Assembly: GCA_951799445.1 (NCBI GenBank)
Contig: OX637288.1
Coordinates: 12,898,501 to 12,962,500, forward strand
Source: Pseudisothecium myosuroides
Lineage: Eukaryota; Streptophyta; Bryopsida; Hypnales; Lembophyllaceae
Length of the DNA stretch: 64,000 nt
Reading direction: 5' to 3'
The position numbers and the translations under genes were made by a program. The notes beneath the pieces are model-generated. The model was given only the letters and a program-made list of their open reading frames with translations. It was not told the DNA's origin and ran no database searches. Positions 1 to 11,089 of the stretch are shown here, one piece after another; position 1 is the stretch's first letter; each line of letters starts with the position of its first letter.

Positions 1-1075
1 CGGTCTCTTTTCCTTGTGAATGTTGTGCCTACCGTTGTCAGTCTTGGGCTTGAGTGTGGATGATTTTGAATCGAGTGACTCTACCCGTGATTTTGATTCC
101 TTGGAGAAGAGTGTTCTTGATTTTGATTTCTTGGAAGTCGTAATTCAGTAAGATCTGCTGTGGTTTTGGTCGCAGTTCTTCATCTGGGATTCCTGGGATG
201 ATTGAGGCTCTCGTTTTGTGTGACTTGATCAAATCTGTAGTGCTCCACGTCCAGTTTAGGACTGTGCTTCTGCTTCTGCTTATTGAGCCTTTCACGCTTT
301 TGCATTCGAGAGTGGTCGGGTATAGTGCTCTCAGAGGCTTTAGGATTTCTTCGATTGTGCTGTGTACGTAGATAAATTGGTCGAATTCGAGTTGATGCGT
401 TCACTTTTGTGTGTGAAATGGCTTTGTTTGACCTAATTCTGGTTCACACATCACTGAGGGCTCGAGGGTCTCTGATCCTTGTATACCCTCTCTATTTGTT
501 AGAGCTCAGGAGTAGCAACATTTCTATCCTAATTTTTGTAGTAAATTAACATTTGAGCATTTTAGAGAGCGACTGTAAAAGCCATGACAGCTTGCTGAAT
601 AAATTTAAAGGTGGAGATACATGACGGTAAGGGGTTACGCAGTTTTCTATCTACCTGTGCATGAGCGTGAGGCATACTGCACACATAAATATTACTCCGT
701 ACTTAAGTTAGAATTTCCAGAAAGTTCACTGAACTTCTTGAAAGTTCCTGTAGTGCAGTAGCTCACTTTGCTCACTGTATGATCTATTTGTGAAGAACAG
801 CATTTATAGAGTCTGATTGTTATGGCATTTATCCTTTGGGAGTTGAAATTCTTTTAACCATTATAGTGAAACAACACTTGCTGGTAACATTTACTGTAGA
901 TTGGGCAGACTGTATGTTGCAAGTCTGTGCCATACAATTGATCAGTTTTTTCATGCAGGTGGTTGAAATTGTTTCTTCTGGCAATTGCTGAGAAGGAGGT
1001 AGCCGCGGAGCGTTAGGAATTCGACAGCGTGACGCTTTTCAGCAATTCTGTACAGAAGTAGGTGGTAAAGAGAAA
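1..1075 (+). promoter_or_regulatory. Upstream region / probable 5' leader of the MUB gene
   Basis: No coding exon is supported here. The first part is T- and G-rich. A pyrimidine tract followed by tcatgcag ends at 958 and looks like a 3' splice site, so the MUB transcript may have a 5'UTR intron; the matching donor was not identified. The 116 bases before the MUB start codon would then be exonic leader. Small reading frames on both strands have no family features. Confidence 0.4.
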
Positions 1076-2572
1076 ATGTCTGTGATGTCGTTGGAGGAGC
1101 CAGTGGAGCTGAAGTTCCGTCTATATGACGGAACAGATATAGGGCCCAACAAGTACCCTCCTGCAACTACAGTGGCCAACATCAAAGAGAGTATTCTCAG
1201 TCATTGGCCAAAAGGTGAGTACACCTTGACCACTTCACTACCAATCAATTTCAATCAAATCATTCTGTTAAGGATGGTAGTTTGTTTTGTTTAATTTTGT
1301 TATGTTGAGATGTCACAACACGTCTAGCCCATGGGGCACATGATGTGAGTCGGAAAGCTCTCGGCGAGGAGGGTTACAAAGACTTTGTTTTGAATGATTC
1401 GGATTTTCACACCGAGAGTTATTAAATTTCGAAGCATATCTCTTTCAAAAGAATTATAGAATTAGGAAATGGGGCCTAGTATGCCGATGGGGTACCTCAA
1501 ATAAGAGAATTTAGCATCGGTTGGGTTATCATAGTTGTGGCAATGACACAGGCCATACTAATTCTTCTCAAATATCACTAAATGTTTTGGGGTTTGCAGA
1601 TTTTTTGCTTGAAGAGGTCAAGTTGACAACTCGAATTGTTCGCATGTGCAGAAAAACAAAATGGTCCAAAGTCTATTAACGACCTCAAGTTGATAAATGC
1701 GGGGAAAATTTTGGAGAATAGCAAAACCCTTGCTGACTCCCGAGTCCCGTTGGGGGAAATTCCGGGATGTGTCATCACCATGCATGTTGTGATTCGGCCA
1801 CCTACAAATGATAAAGCTAGTGGTACCACACCTCCAACTAACTCCTCTTGTTGTGAAGATTGTGCTTCTGATTTCTGTATTTGTCTGACATTTTCGGTAG
1901 TGTATGTGATTATAAGCACCACTCTCATTGTGGCTGGTTTACACTAGTTGCCATGTATCATTTGTAATTAAAGTAAGGGATTGCAGATCCATTTTTCATT
2001 TTCAGTAGCTTTTGTTAATACCTTTTGGCTCGGTCTTTTCTTGACGATGTACTTTCCGTATTAGGATTTTAGTACGAAGTCGCTTAATCTAACTCCTTAG
2101 TCTCAGTAGAGAATCTGTGAGATTGCTGTGTTCACTGTACCTTAAGCGGTGTACAATAAAACAGCGGATAATCGCTGCTACCCGTGTCGTTCATTTCATG
2201 GCATCTGTGTTACATAATGAATTATGCGGCAGCAGTCAGATGGTGTAAACTTAGAGTTGTGTTAATACCGCAACAGTATTGCTGGGTTTATGTTAAGGCA
2301 TATGATTCTGAGGTTGAAGATGTTGTAGGATATTCTGTTGAGTTAATTATACACCTAACCAGAGCGGGTTTGTTGAGTTTTTGGAATCGTGTTCTGAAGC
2401 TTGTTGTGCTGAACATGTGGTTTATTTAAAAATCTGTGCATTCTTTACCTGCGTCTGGTCTGATTTCTGTAAAGTTAATTTCGTTTTTCTGCTGTGTTGG
2501 ATATGCAATGAAACAGAAAAACAGCAGTCAGAAACTCCCAAGAACCCACAGTGCTGCTGTACAATACTTTAG
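1076..2572 (+). CDS. MUB: Membrane-anchored ubiquitin-fold (MUB) protein, three exons
   Basis: Exons 1076-1214, 1652-1822 and 2517-2572 join in phase (139+171+56 nt) to a 121-residue protein, close to the usual MUB size of about 120. The first exon has the MUB start (VELKFRLYDGTDIGPNKYPP, then VANIKESILSHWPK). The second continues EKQNGPKSIND, KLINAGKILENSKTL and TMHVVIRPP, the ubiquitin-like beta-grasp body. The third ends NPQCCCTIL: a CAAX box (CTIL) after extra cysteines, as expected for prenylation plus palmitoylation. MUBs are known to sit on the plasma membrane and recruit a subset of E2 ubiquitin-conjugating enzymes. Donors are gtgagt and gtacca; acceptors are gtgcag and aaacag. If intron 2 is retained, exon 2 reads on to a stop at 1945-1947, giving 144 residues with a Cys-rich stretch and a hydrophobic C-terminus instead of the CAAX box. 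The family call is firm; the exon 2 donor is inferred from frame. Confidence 0.9.
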
Positions 2573-4887
2573 CTGTCGGGATGACGCTCTGCATATGTAG
2601 GAAGGAGAATTTAAAGGAAAAAGCTTCAGGTCCTAGGTGAGCTGGAGACACCTGGGTGGATGAGGCAGTGGTAATTTGCTGCCAATGCATAGACTGTCTA
2701 TGCTTAGTGCGAAGTTTTTCTGCTGTTTGCCATTCCCAAAGTGTCATAAACAGCCTGTAGAAGTTGCTCTTTGTACTGGTCATATATAGTCCAGTGCGAA
2801 TGCTGCAATGAGCATTCCTTGAATTGCACTATTATTTTTTGTGAGCGGTTTCTTGGGAGTGGAACAGGTTGTCTTGTAGGAAGAGAGAAAGGGCTATGGC
2901 AAGCGTGGATTATTATGGGGTGTTTCTTCAGGTGCTGGAGGACCACCTAGCCACTTCGAGAGTGCAGCCGTGCGGGGAGGATGTGCAGCTTCCAGTCCAA
3001 TAATATAGTGCACATTGGGCTTGGCGATGTTTAGTCCTTCCTCACATGCTGAGAATTTAGCAGTTCAGTGGAGAGCCGTTGCACATGGCTAGGTCTCGCA
3101 GAGTATCCACTCCTCTGTCCCCGTTTGTGAACTGTGTTGCCTACCTACAATTTGGAGAGGGTTAGATTGGAGGCAGGTACCGTATCCTGCTTGCCTCTAC
3201 TTGTACGTTAGCTTATGCTTGTCAAGGAGTTATCCTATAAATATGATGACGAGCCACTTAAGGGCTGAGATCATCTCTCCATAGTGATCTATTTAGCTGA
3301 TCTTTGTTATCAGTCTATTGTTTATTACCACAATCCTATTCTCAGAATTGTGGTATAAATTAAGTACATATTTTGGAAATGAAATAGGACACAAGTTTTG
3401 TAGTGGTATCTTTGTGTGATCGTTCTTTGTTTTGTTGGTTTTGGCTCATTCGTCCGTTTTTATTTTTCTGTCATAACCTGTGGAGAATATCTTCTCTGGT
3501 TACTACTGCGTGTTGATATACTACTGGATGAATTCTTGTTTTGGTGGAAGACTGTTTTTGTGTTGAGGCTTTGCTACTCCGAGAAACTTGCTTATTATGG
3601 GAGCTGACTGTTGTAACCAGAATTTTTTTATTCCCAGAGGAAATAATAACTTGAATTACTTATTTTCAATTGTTGAAGTTGTATCATAAGTAACGAATTG
3701 GGCTCTTCGTGTTGACACACGAGAAGTTGATCTTGACAGGATTAAGTCCATGGATTTCCATGGCAGTGTCAGGTCAGTCCTTGCTGTGGCCCTCGAAGGT
3801 TTGTGGCCCTTGAAGGTTGTATGTTTCAAAAAAAATAAAATAAAAAATTATAGTAGTCCTTAATACATATTGTCACATGCATTGCATAGTAAGCATAATC
3901 TTGGAAAGATGCTGCCTCAATAATCAGTACTCAATAAAAAATGATTGAGTTTTTGAACCAATAGGTGCATTTTGTGTTTCTACAGTAATAGAGAAGGTCA
4001 GAGAAAGTCATCCATGGGACACTTATTGTCCTCAGCATTCTTCTAGGGTTAATGTGAGTTCTGATTGTGTACCGTTGTGATTCTGTAGCAATCATTGAAA
4101 TCCAGACTTAGACTCATAATTGGTATATTACCCACAAAATAACATATTTTCGTTCAAGACGGAGAAGAGGAGCGTTACTCAAAAAGTGTTAATTTCCGGA
4201 CAGCGAAAATCTCGCCGACATGACAGAAATCAAGAACTTCGAATTTCTGCACTTATATATACAATTTGAGACGAGTGTCACTACAAGGCTTTCCGAAACC
4301 GTTGACCGACCTACAACTTCGAATTCCTACATCCTTGTAAAACGAGTCCAGTTCTTGTAAAGAAACTGATGAACCATTGCGATCATTGCAACCACTTCAA
4401 TCAGTGCAATGTACATTTGCGAACATTCTGCAGAGATGCCAAAACAGTTCACATGTCAGAACAGAATTTCATACTTGATAAGAGGTGTCCTAAAGATTTC
4501 TTTCCGCAACAAGAGGCAAATTCTCATACACGATTTGAAACTCTATGCAGGGGTAAATCTGGGGTAAGATTCTGGGGCAAGACTCCGAATTGCACATGCC
4601 CCAAACAGAGAAAGAGTGGAAGTCTTGCACTCGAAATTACAACCCCTAATCAGTCACTGATGATAAATTATGTCCTGTTAACCATAAGGACACAAGCTAC
4701 ACAAATCAAGTTCACTTTAGAAGCTAATAGTCAATAAGTATGAACTTTATCAACATCTTTCTATCGTTAAAAAAGTGGCGCATGACTTGGTGCGTTGTTA
4801 CCTTGCTTGAAGCGTTAGCTCTCAGGTCTGCATCAGAGCAAGAGGAAAGAAGGTGGCGTGCTTAACCCCGACGTATCGCAAAGCACA
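2573..4887. other. MUB 3'UTR and gene-poor spacer
   Basis: No gene is supported. The first several hundred bases are probably MUB 3'UTR, but no single poly(A) signal stands out; AATAAA-like strings occur near 3835 and 3932. A 122-codon plus-strand frame at 4369-4737 has no recognisable domain, no splice partners and no neighbouring evidence. The last 100 bases are probably the COX16 3'UTR. Confidence 0.5.
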
Positions 4888-5640
4888 TCATTGAACCACT
4901 TCTTTGGGCTTGGGCACTCGTACATACTCGAAATCATCAATTCTCACCTTCTGCAAACATTCAAAAGGTCCAATTAGCAAGCAATACGAGGTGACCCCAA
5001 ATTTATTGAAATGTGCGCATTTAGTATAAATTCTCAACCCATACAGATTTTAAGAATTTTGTGAATTTGGGCAAGTTTATGAGGGCTCCTTCAGTATGAT
5101 TCGTAGCGGTACAAGAATTCAAGCTTCTATCAAACACTCGTTTTGTCAATTGAACACGTTCACGGTGTGCATTCTCTCAACAACAATAAACATCAATTGT
5201 TCAACCAACCAACCAACCAACCAACCAACCAACCAATTGGTTCAACAAGAGGAACATTCAATTCCTCTCACCTGAAGCTCCTCCTCTAAATTAAGAGGTT
5301 TCTTCTTCGCAACAGCATCAGCCACAGCGCCAGCCACGACACCTTCCCGAGTGAGCGCCTTGTTCGCAGCCATGCGCTCCCACTCCTTCTCGTCTCGAGC
5401 ATTCAACACATCTTTCCTGCAAAATCTCAATGCCTCCTCCATTGACCAGCAATACTCTCCAATTTTGGAACCCTAAACCCTGAAACCTAAAACCCTAAAA
5501 CCCTAAAACCCTTAAAGAGAAATTACGTACCTGCCCTGTTGTAGGTGAGCAAGGGCAACGGATCCCAGAACGGTGAGAGAAATCAGCGGCACTCCAAACT
5601 TGATGAATGGGTTCCATCTCTTGACACTGGCGATGGCCAT
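4888..5640 (-). CDS. COX16: COX16-like cytochrome c oxidase assembly protein, three exons
   Basis: Minus-strand exons 5640-5531, 5416-5272 and 4950-4888 (110+145+63 nt) give a 105-residue protein. The N-terminus reads RWNPFIKFGVPLISLTVLGS then VALAHLQQGRKDV: a basic lead and one membrane segment. Then come DEKEWERMAANKALTREG, a linker, LNLEEELQ and a C-terminus with IDDFEYVRVPKPKE. This matches the plant COX16 plan (W-K/R entry, TM helix, HLLQG.KD, WE...KALSR.G, LEEEL, YEYKKIPRPK). COX16 is an inner-membrane mitochondrial protein needed for complex IV biogenesis. Donors are gtacgt and gtgaga, and both acceptors are gcag. Telo-box tracts lie in intron 1 and just upstream of the start; telo-boxes are common near genes for organelle and translation proteins. 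The start is the first ATG of the conserved frame. Confidence 0.87.
5202..5235. repeat. (CCAA)n tetranucleotide microsatellite in COX16 intron 2
   Basis: About eight tandem CCAA units lie in the intron between COX16 exons 2 and 3, about 37 bases from the 5' splice site on the minus strand. Simple repeats of this kind usually vary in length between individuals. Confidence 0.9.
5469..5514. promoter_or_regulatory. Telo-box tract (AAACCCTA-type) in COX16 intron 1
   Basis: Five imperfect repeats of the plant telomere-type motif (aaaccctaaa / aaaaccctaa) lie inside the first intron. A second cluster at 5720-5741 lies about 80-100 bases upstream of the COX16 start codon. Telo-boxes are known plant promoter and first-intron elements; a role here is inference. 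A short interstitial telomeric repeat is the alternative. Confidence 0.55.
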
Positions 5641-6064
5641 CGCTACTTCACCACTTGGAAATTACTGCTCGCGCTCGTGCACCAGAGACGAGGCCATTCA
5701 GAGCTTACAACGAAGTACTCTAAAACCCTAAAACCCTAAACAAAGTACACCAAGGAAATGCATGTCAAATTGAACTTCGAACCACAAAACCAAAATTGGA
5801 ATCTGTCGAAAAACAACAAGAATTGACCTACAGTAAGCTGATCCCATTAGCATTGAGCGTCACTGCAAGCAGACGAGGGACACAGCTATCTCAAATGTGC
5901 AGCTGGCCCTCCTAGTTAAGTTCGATCGAATTCCCACAGATCGGCTCACGTTTTGTTCATTTCAGGCCCGATTCCGTGACTACTGATCAACTGGAGCATA
6001 AGGGCTTGGTCGGTAGCTTCGATCCAAGGAACCATTTGTTAAGAGCATCCTCAGTCCTAACGGT

Positions 6065-6340
6065 ATAAGGTAGGTATCCCAAAACCGCCACTAACTGCTG
6101 CTGTGCCTAATTACTACTATTAGACTGTTCAAATTCTTATATATTCTTCTTGGCAACGGAAAGGAGGTTCCAATGCACCAAAGAACGCAACATTTGGATG
6201 CTGTATGCAAAAGTTACGAAGGAACAAAGTTTGGTTCTAAAAGCGTTTCTATCACAAAGGTACATAACTGATTTTGGAGATGTACATATGCTGAAGATGG
6301 CGCTTTAAGGTCAGTGGCGCATTTGGGATGCCTACCTTAT
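6065..6340. mobile_element. MITE with about 16-bp terminal inverted repeats (family R1)
   Basis: The left end reads ataaggtaggtatccc and the right end, reverse complemented, reads ataaggtaggcatccc, so the TIRs match at 15 of 16 bases and similarity extends a few bases inward. The interior has no coding potential. Interior text (ttccaatgcacc, aacatttggatgctgtatgc, aaaagtta) recurs at about 45060-45275 and 46825-47065. No clear target-site duplication was found. Confidence 0.65.
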
Positions 6341-6694
6341 TGGCCCTCCAAATGTATTTTTAACTTTTGAATGGTGTATAAGGTAGCAACACTCATAACC
6401 ATCACTGTATCCATAACAATCACCATTCCCATAACCATCACCTCTAAAATCTTGGAGAATTTATGGAAGTGAATAGATGGAATTACGAAGATGTACTACA
6501 TTTGAACATCAGTGGTATTAGGTGCATCTCTTTGAAAATTCACAACTTATTCTCACAGTATGCAAATAATACATTTGAAAGTGCACATGCATTATTTTTC
6601 TCTTGCTAATAGGATCCTATAATTTTCTCAATGTTTATTAATACTAATAATCATATATTAGACCCTTAACTTGACGGTTAAGGGTTCTGCTACC

Positions 6695-7270
6695 TTAACC
6701 CCTTGAGGACCACAAGTGCAAATTTTGAACAACAAATGAATGGAAACACATTCCAAACTCATTGAAATGCGTTTTTTTGTTCATCAATTTTTTTTTAAGA
6801 TTCTTGTATAAGTTCTTTAACATTTGTACGGTACAGATTATAAAGATTTTGCTTTGCAAATATTCTATGATTCAAAGGGTATTGATAGGTCTAGCCTCAA
6901 AAAGTAACTTTTTCAGTTCAAAAAACGACCCTTCAAAAACAACTTGAATAAAAAAATAAAATAAAAATCTTCAAAAAATCACTATGATTAGAACTGAGCA
7001 TTTTGAACTTATAGAATTTTTTTTTGTAAAAATCATAAATATTCAATCTCTAATTGATTTTAGAAGGAATTTTCAATTTCTGGCTTCAAATTTTATTGTA
7101 AAATATTGGTTTGTATAATTTGTTGATCTAACTATATGGATGTGATCTATAAATCATATTTTTCTGCTATTGTTTAAAAGTCATTATTAAAATATTTTTT
7201 TAAGTTGCATTTTTTAATAGATCTTCACAATTTTGGAAGTCTGGACCCCCCTTGGTCCTTTAGGGGTTAA
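6695..7270. mobile_element. piggyBac-like non-autonomous element (TTAA-flanked)
   Basis: A 568-bp AT-rich body is flanked on both sides by TTAA (6695-6698 and 7267-7270). Its ends are imperfect inverted repeats: left ccccttgaggaccacaag; right, reverse complemented, cccctaaaggaccaaggg. TTAA duplication plus a TIR starting with CCC is the hallmark of the piggyBac superfamily. There is no transposase frame. A second element of the same design lies at 52999-53647. Confidence 0.65.
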
Positions 7271-8649
7271 TTAGAACTTGAAATTTGTATCATTGGAAGC
7301 GTATCTAAAAGCACTATTATTAAGGATGCAAAATGTCTCATGAATGAATTTTTGGAAAACTTTATAGAAAAATGTAAAACACACCAGCCTATTGGAGCTT
7401 GAAGTCACTTTTGATAAAAAATAATTAAAATTTTTGAAGCTTAATGCTTTAGGAAATTATTAAGCCACTTTGTCAAATTCAAGGAAAATTAAATATTCCG
7501 TATAAAGAAAGTCAAATATTGGAAAAGATATATGTACACTAAATAATGCAGAATCCAAATTCATTTGTCAAACATTACATTAAAGCAGGGATACTACAGA
7601 GAGAAATGAGTTCATTAAAAACCATAACTATCATACTTTCCTATGCAATGAAGAAAACCATTGATTCAACTTCCAAGATTATTTGAAGGATTGCCAAACA
7701 ACTCAGTGATTAATAAAAAAATGAGATACGAAGTCAACCCTACTATAATTGTTTACCAATGAGGTTGGGTCCCTTTTGCATCTTTAAAAAGGGAATCCCT
7801 ATAGTGAACAAAATTGTTATATATAGCTCCTCAGCCAACTCTATGAATTGATTGAAAGTCTCTTCCAAGCATCTGTAGGAAGCAACATATTTATGATCAC
7901 TTTTTGATCCTCCATTTTGGCTATATAGGCTGTTTTCTTTCCTTATAGGAGGGGAATTTTGCGGGAAAAAAATCTAGAAAATTATTGAAACCTTTTGCAA
8001 TCTATTTTTGCATTGGGAAAAATTTATCCACCGAAGAAACTAGCGGCTTGGAAATGGTCTAAACTTTTTAAGTGGTCAAAAATGGGTTGCCTCCTATAGG
8101 AGGCATGATACCTTTGGAACATGGGAGGATCATTGCTTGGTTATACAATGTTATGTCCAATTTTAAATAATTATTCCGCAAAAATGTGCCCAAGGTGACC
8201 TCATGCTAATGATGTATTCATCTTCGAATATGACAATTTCTGGCTGACTACTTGGCGATGGGGCCGTATCCTCCAAGAAGTTTATGCTTCAAATCGGGGC
8301 TTTTTTTTCCGCACTGTAGATGAACAGTGGAGCCCCTGCGTGCCCTCTGTTTGCTAGTGAATATTTGGAGGGAGCCAGGCACAGTGGCGGAAATCTGTCA
8401 GAGGGAATTGGAATCTGGCGAAATTTCGCAGCCCTGCTTCAAATTCCATCTCTGAACTCCCACTTGTGTGTCCTGGACAGACACATGGGCGGCTTTCCTC
8501 GAAAGAAATGCAGTCAAGAATGCACTGCAATCCACTTCTCCACAAGCTTCAGAGTCCACGAATTTAGGGTTCGCCATCACCATCGCCATCGCCATCTCCA
8601 CATTACTGCATTCTAACCTTTCGATCCGTTTGCGAGCTGCTCAGTAGCG

Positions 8650-9294
8650 ATGGAAGGCAAGGTGCGCGCCACGGTGCGTCTCGCGACTCGATCTGACGCC
8701 GCGTCCATCACGAAGCTGATTCAGGAGCTCGCGGACTTCGAGGCGCTTTCTCACGCCTGCCATGCGACGGAGGAGAAGGTGTTATCTTCGTTATGGAGAC
8801 TGCCTCCCTTCCAAGGCCCCACAGTGTTCATGCTGGAAGTCGATCAGTGCGACGACGGAGAGAACTCCTCCGAATCCTCCGAACCGAACAGCAATGAGCA
8901 TTTCCAGCCGATCGTGCGCGAAGTCGTGCTCAAGAAAACCATCGACGACCCCGCGCAAGAATCCTGGAAGTCGTCGTCGTCTTCCACCACCGAGCGGATT
9001 GTCATTGGGTTCGTGCTCTTCTTCCCGAACTTCTCCACGTTTCTGGCGCAGGGGGGATTCTACATCGAGGATTTGTATGTGCGGAAACCCTACCGGAACG
9101 GCGGCTTCGGGACGATTTTGCTGAAAAGCGTGGTGCAGCAGGCGAAGAAGCTCGGCGCAGGGCGCGTGGAGTGGTGCGTGCTGGATTGGAATGAGAACGC
9201 CATCAAATTCTATGAGGGACTGGGGGCGGTTGTTATGCAAGAGTGGCGCATCTGTCGGCTGACGGGAGAGGCGTTGGAAGCGTGTGCGCTTTGA
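8650..9294 (+). CDS. GNAT-family N-acetyltransferase, diamine acetyltransferase (SSAT / plant NATA) type
   Basis: An intronless 214-codon gene. The N-terminus RLATRSDAASITKLIQELAD then FE is the usual entry of the SSAT/NATA group. The acetyl-CoA binding core is clear: GFVLFFPNFSTF, FYIEDLYVRKPYR, then the pyrophosphate loop RNGGFGTILL (R/Q-x-x-G-x-G type), followed by VEWCVLDWNENAIKFYEGLG, the C-terminal catalytic region with the conserved Tyr. The insertion at about residues 60-110, rich in Ser, Glu and Asp, is typical of plant members and variable. Arabidopsis relatives (NATA1/NATA2) acetylate diamines or ornithine in the cytosol, so a polyamine-linked role is likely; the exact substrate cannot be read from sequence. 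The GC-rich coding region contrasts with its AT-rich surroundings. The start is the first ATG of the conserved frame. A 98-codon upstream frame (8320-8616) lies in the probable leader. Confidence 0.88.
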   Translation: MEGKVRATVRLATRSDAASITKLIQELADFEALSHACHATEEKVLSSLWRLPPFQGPTVFMLEVDQCDDGENSSESSEPNSNEHFQPIVREVVLKKTIDDPAQESWKSSSSSTTERIVIGFVLFFPNFSTFLAQGGFYIEDLYVRKPYRNGGFGTILLKSVVQQAKKLGAGRVEWCVLDWNENAIKFYEGLGAVVMQEWRICRLTGEALEACAL

Positions 9295-9481
9295 TTGATT
9301 AGGGGTTTTGTGGATTGGGCTGCTTCCATGGCTTGTAGCTGATTTTCTGGTTCAGCTCAGCATTAGGACGGGAGAAGCGTTGCAATCGTGTGCGCTCTGA
9401 TTAGGGTTTCCCGGATTGTGCTGCTTCCGTAATAGCTTGTAGCTGATCTCGTGGTTCCTAGCAAACACTCAGCTCAGCATC
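9262..9481 (+). repeat. Imperfect tandem duplication of the acetyltransferase 3' end
   Basis: The last roughly 30 coding bases plus about 70 bases of 3' flank (9262-9363) are repeated at about 9370-9481. Shared strings include gcgtgtgcgct / tcgtgtgcgct, tgtgctgcttcc-like, gcttgtagctgat and ctcagctcagcat. The second copy lies wholly downstream of the stop codon and cannot change the protein; it may supply a second 3' end signal. Confidence 0.75.
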
Positions 9482-9847
9482 AAGGTTGCATATCCGATGA
9501 GAATGTGCTCCTATGTACTTTCATTTTGAACAAACGGCAAAACATAGTTTTTTTCGAGTGGAAAGTATTCTCTGTGTCGTTTCCGAAGGCTTGTGGGTGT
9601 CGATTTGATCGGATCATTGGTGCATTTTGCTTGAAATTGGGTAGGGAATTAGGCAGAATTGAAAGAAGAGTTCGAATTGAGAACCAAATTGCGATGACCG
9701 AAATACCGAATGTGGCCACTGTGGAGAGAAGCTTACGCGAGAGAGTGAAGGAAAGGGCTTAACATTTGAAAATTGAGCAATTACGACATCTGGAGTCGCC
9801 CGGGGTTCCGGTCTATGGGTCTGCCCAGTCCCGTGTCGACACGTGAT

Positions 9848-9932
9848 CCGACCATAGCTCAGTTGGTAGAGCGGAGGACTGTAGACGTGTACAGATATCC
9901 TTAGGTCACTGGTTCGAATCCGGTTGGTCGGA
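9848..9932 (+). tRNA. tRNA-Tyr (GUA) with a 12-nt intron
   Basis: A full cloverleaf is visible. The acceptor is ccgacca paired with tggtcgg plus discriminator A; the D-arm is agctcagttggtagagc; the anticodon stem gagga pairs with tcctt around ctgtaga; the T-arm is ctggttcgaatccgg. The anticodon GTA is followed by one purine and then a 12-base intron at 9885-9896, the standard position for eukaryotic tRNA introns and usual for plant tRNA-Tyr. The TGGTAGA and GGTTCGAATCC strings are the internal A and B promoter boxes for RNA polymerase III. A TTTT run at 9939-9942 is the terminator. The first bases give a C-G top pair as in plant tRNA-Tyr. Confidence 0.96.
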
Positions 9933-10097
9933 CATTCCTTTTGGCAAAATTTTCTCACCATAATCCCCTTACGCGGTTCAATGACGAACGAACTGAGTAC
10001 TCTGTTCAAGCAATGGAGATACTCTTTTTCGAAGCTGAAAATTGCATTCAAAAGCAAATAGAGTCATGAACGTGTACGTAGAGGTATGCAACAGATT

Positions 10098-10929
10098 GAA
10101 AACTAGATCATCTGTAACAATTTGCAAAGAAAACTAGATCATCTGTAACAATTTGCAAAGAAAACTAGATCATCTGTAACAATTTGCAAAGAAAACTAGA
10201 TCATCTGTAACAATTTGCAAAGAAAACTAGATCATCTGTAACAATTTGCAAAGAAAACTAGATCATCTGTAACAATTTGCAAAGAAAACTAGATCATCTG
10301 TAACAATTTGCAAAGAAAACTAGATCATCTGTAACAATTTGCAAAGAAAACTAGATCATCTGTAACAATTTGCAAAGAAAACTAGATCATCTGTAACAAT
10401 TTGCAAAGAAAACTAGATCATCTGTAACAATTTGCAAAGAAAACTAGATCATCTGTAACAATTTGCAAAGAAAACTAGATCATCTGTAACAATTTGCAAA
10501 GAAAACTAGATCATCTGTAACAATTTGCAAAGAAAACTAGATCATCTGTAACAATTTGCAAAGAAAACTAGATCATCTGTAACAATTTGCAAAGAAAACT
10601 AGATCATCTGTAACAATTTGCAAAGAAAACTAGATCATCTGTAACAATTTGCAAAGAAAACTAGATCATCTGTAACAATTTGCAAAGAAAACTAGATCAT
10701 CTGTAACATTTACAATCAACAACTATGTGCAAGTATGCAATAGATTGAAAACTAGATCATCTGTAACAATTTACAATCAACAACTATGTGCAAGTATGCA
10801 ATAGATTGAAAACTAGATCATCTGTAACAATTTACAATCAACAACTATGTGCAAGTATGCAATAGATTGAAAACTAGATCATCTGTAACAATTTACAATC
10901 AACAACTATATGCAAGTATTCAGTATTGT
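10098..10929 (+). repeat. 31-bp minisatellite (20 units) grading into a 61-bp variant (4 units)
   Basis: Unit starts (gaaaactagatcatctg) are spaced exactly 31 bp from 10098 to 10687, and successive units are nearly or fully identical. The last short unit runs into a longer unit with period 60-61 bp (starts at 10687, 10747, 10808 and 10869) that adds tacaatcaacaactatgtgc and gcaatagatt. The flank just before 10098 (gtatgcaacagatt) matches the end of the long unit, so the 31-bp form probably arose by deletion within the long form and then expanded. There are no spacers between units, so this is not a CRISPR array. Confidence 0.97.
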
Positions 10930-11089
10930 TCAATCTACTTCTTTGAACTTCAATAATCCGTCCAATAGCCTCTCACAGCCAATATAGTAGCAATTCTTCA
11001 CGGCATGCTCTCATACAATGCCATCCAATCCTTCTCATTGAAACTAGAAGAAACATTGCACATATAGTTATTCCTACAATTCTTCAATT

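Larger units (their letters stand above)
5742..8319. other. Gene-free AT-rich spacer with two DNA-transposon remnants
   Basis: No exon or RNA gene is supported. The spacer holds a TIR-bounded MITE at 6065-6340 and a TTAA-flanked element at 6695-7270, described separately. The rest (about 7270-8300) is AT-rich with no long open frame. The stretch from about 8290 onward is likely promoter and leader of the acetyltransferase gene. Confidence 0.6.

Noticed and set aside
1952..2429. 81-codon frame at 2184-2429 as a separate gene
   Set aside because: It lies inside the inferred second MUB intron and shows no domain.
4369..4737. 122-codon plus-strand frame with an early His/Cys-rich stretch
   Set aside because: No zinc-binding spacing that I recognise, no splice partners and no other support; treated as chance.
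8791..9240. 149-codon antisense frame over the acetyltransferase
   Set aside because: It lies wholly opposite a well-supported GC-rich gene and carries no family features.
10098..10929. CRISPR-like array
   Set aside because: Units are contiguous with no unique spacers, and the host is a plant nuclear genome. It is a minisatellite.
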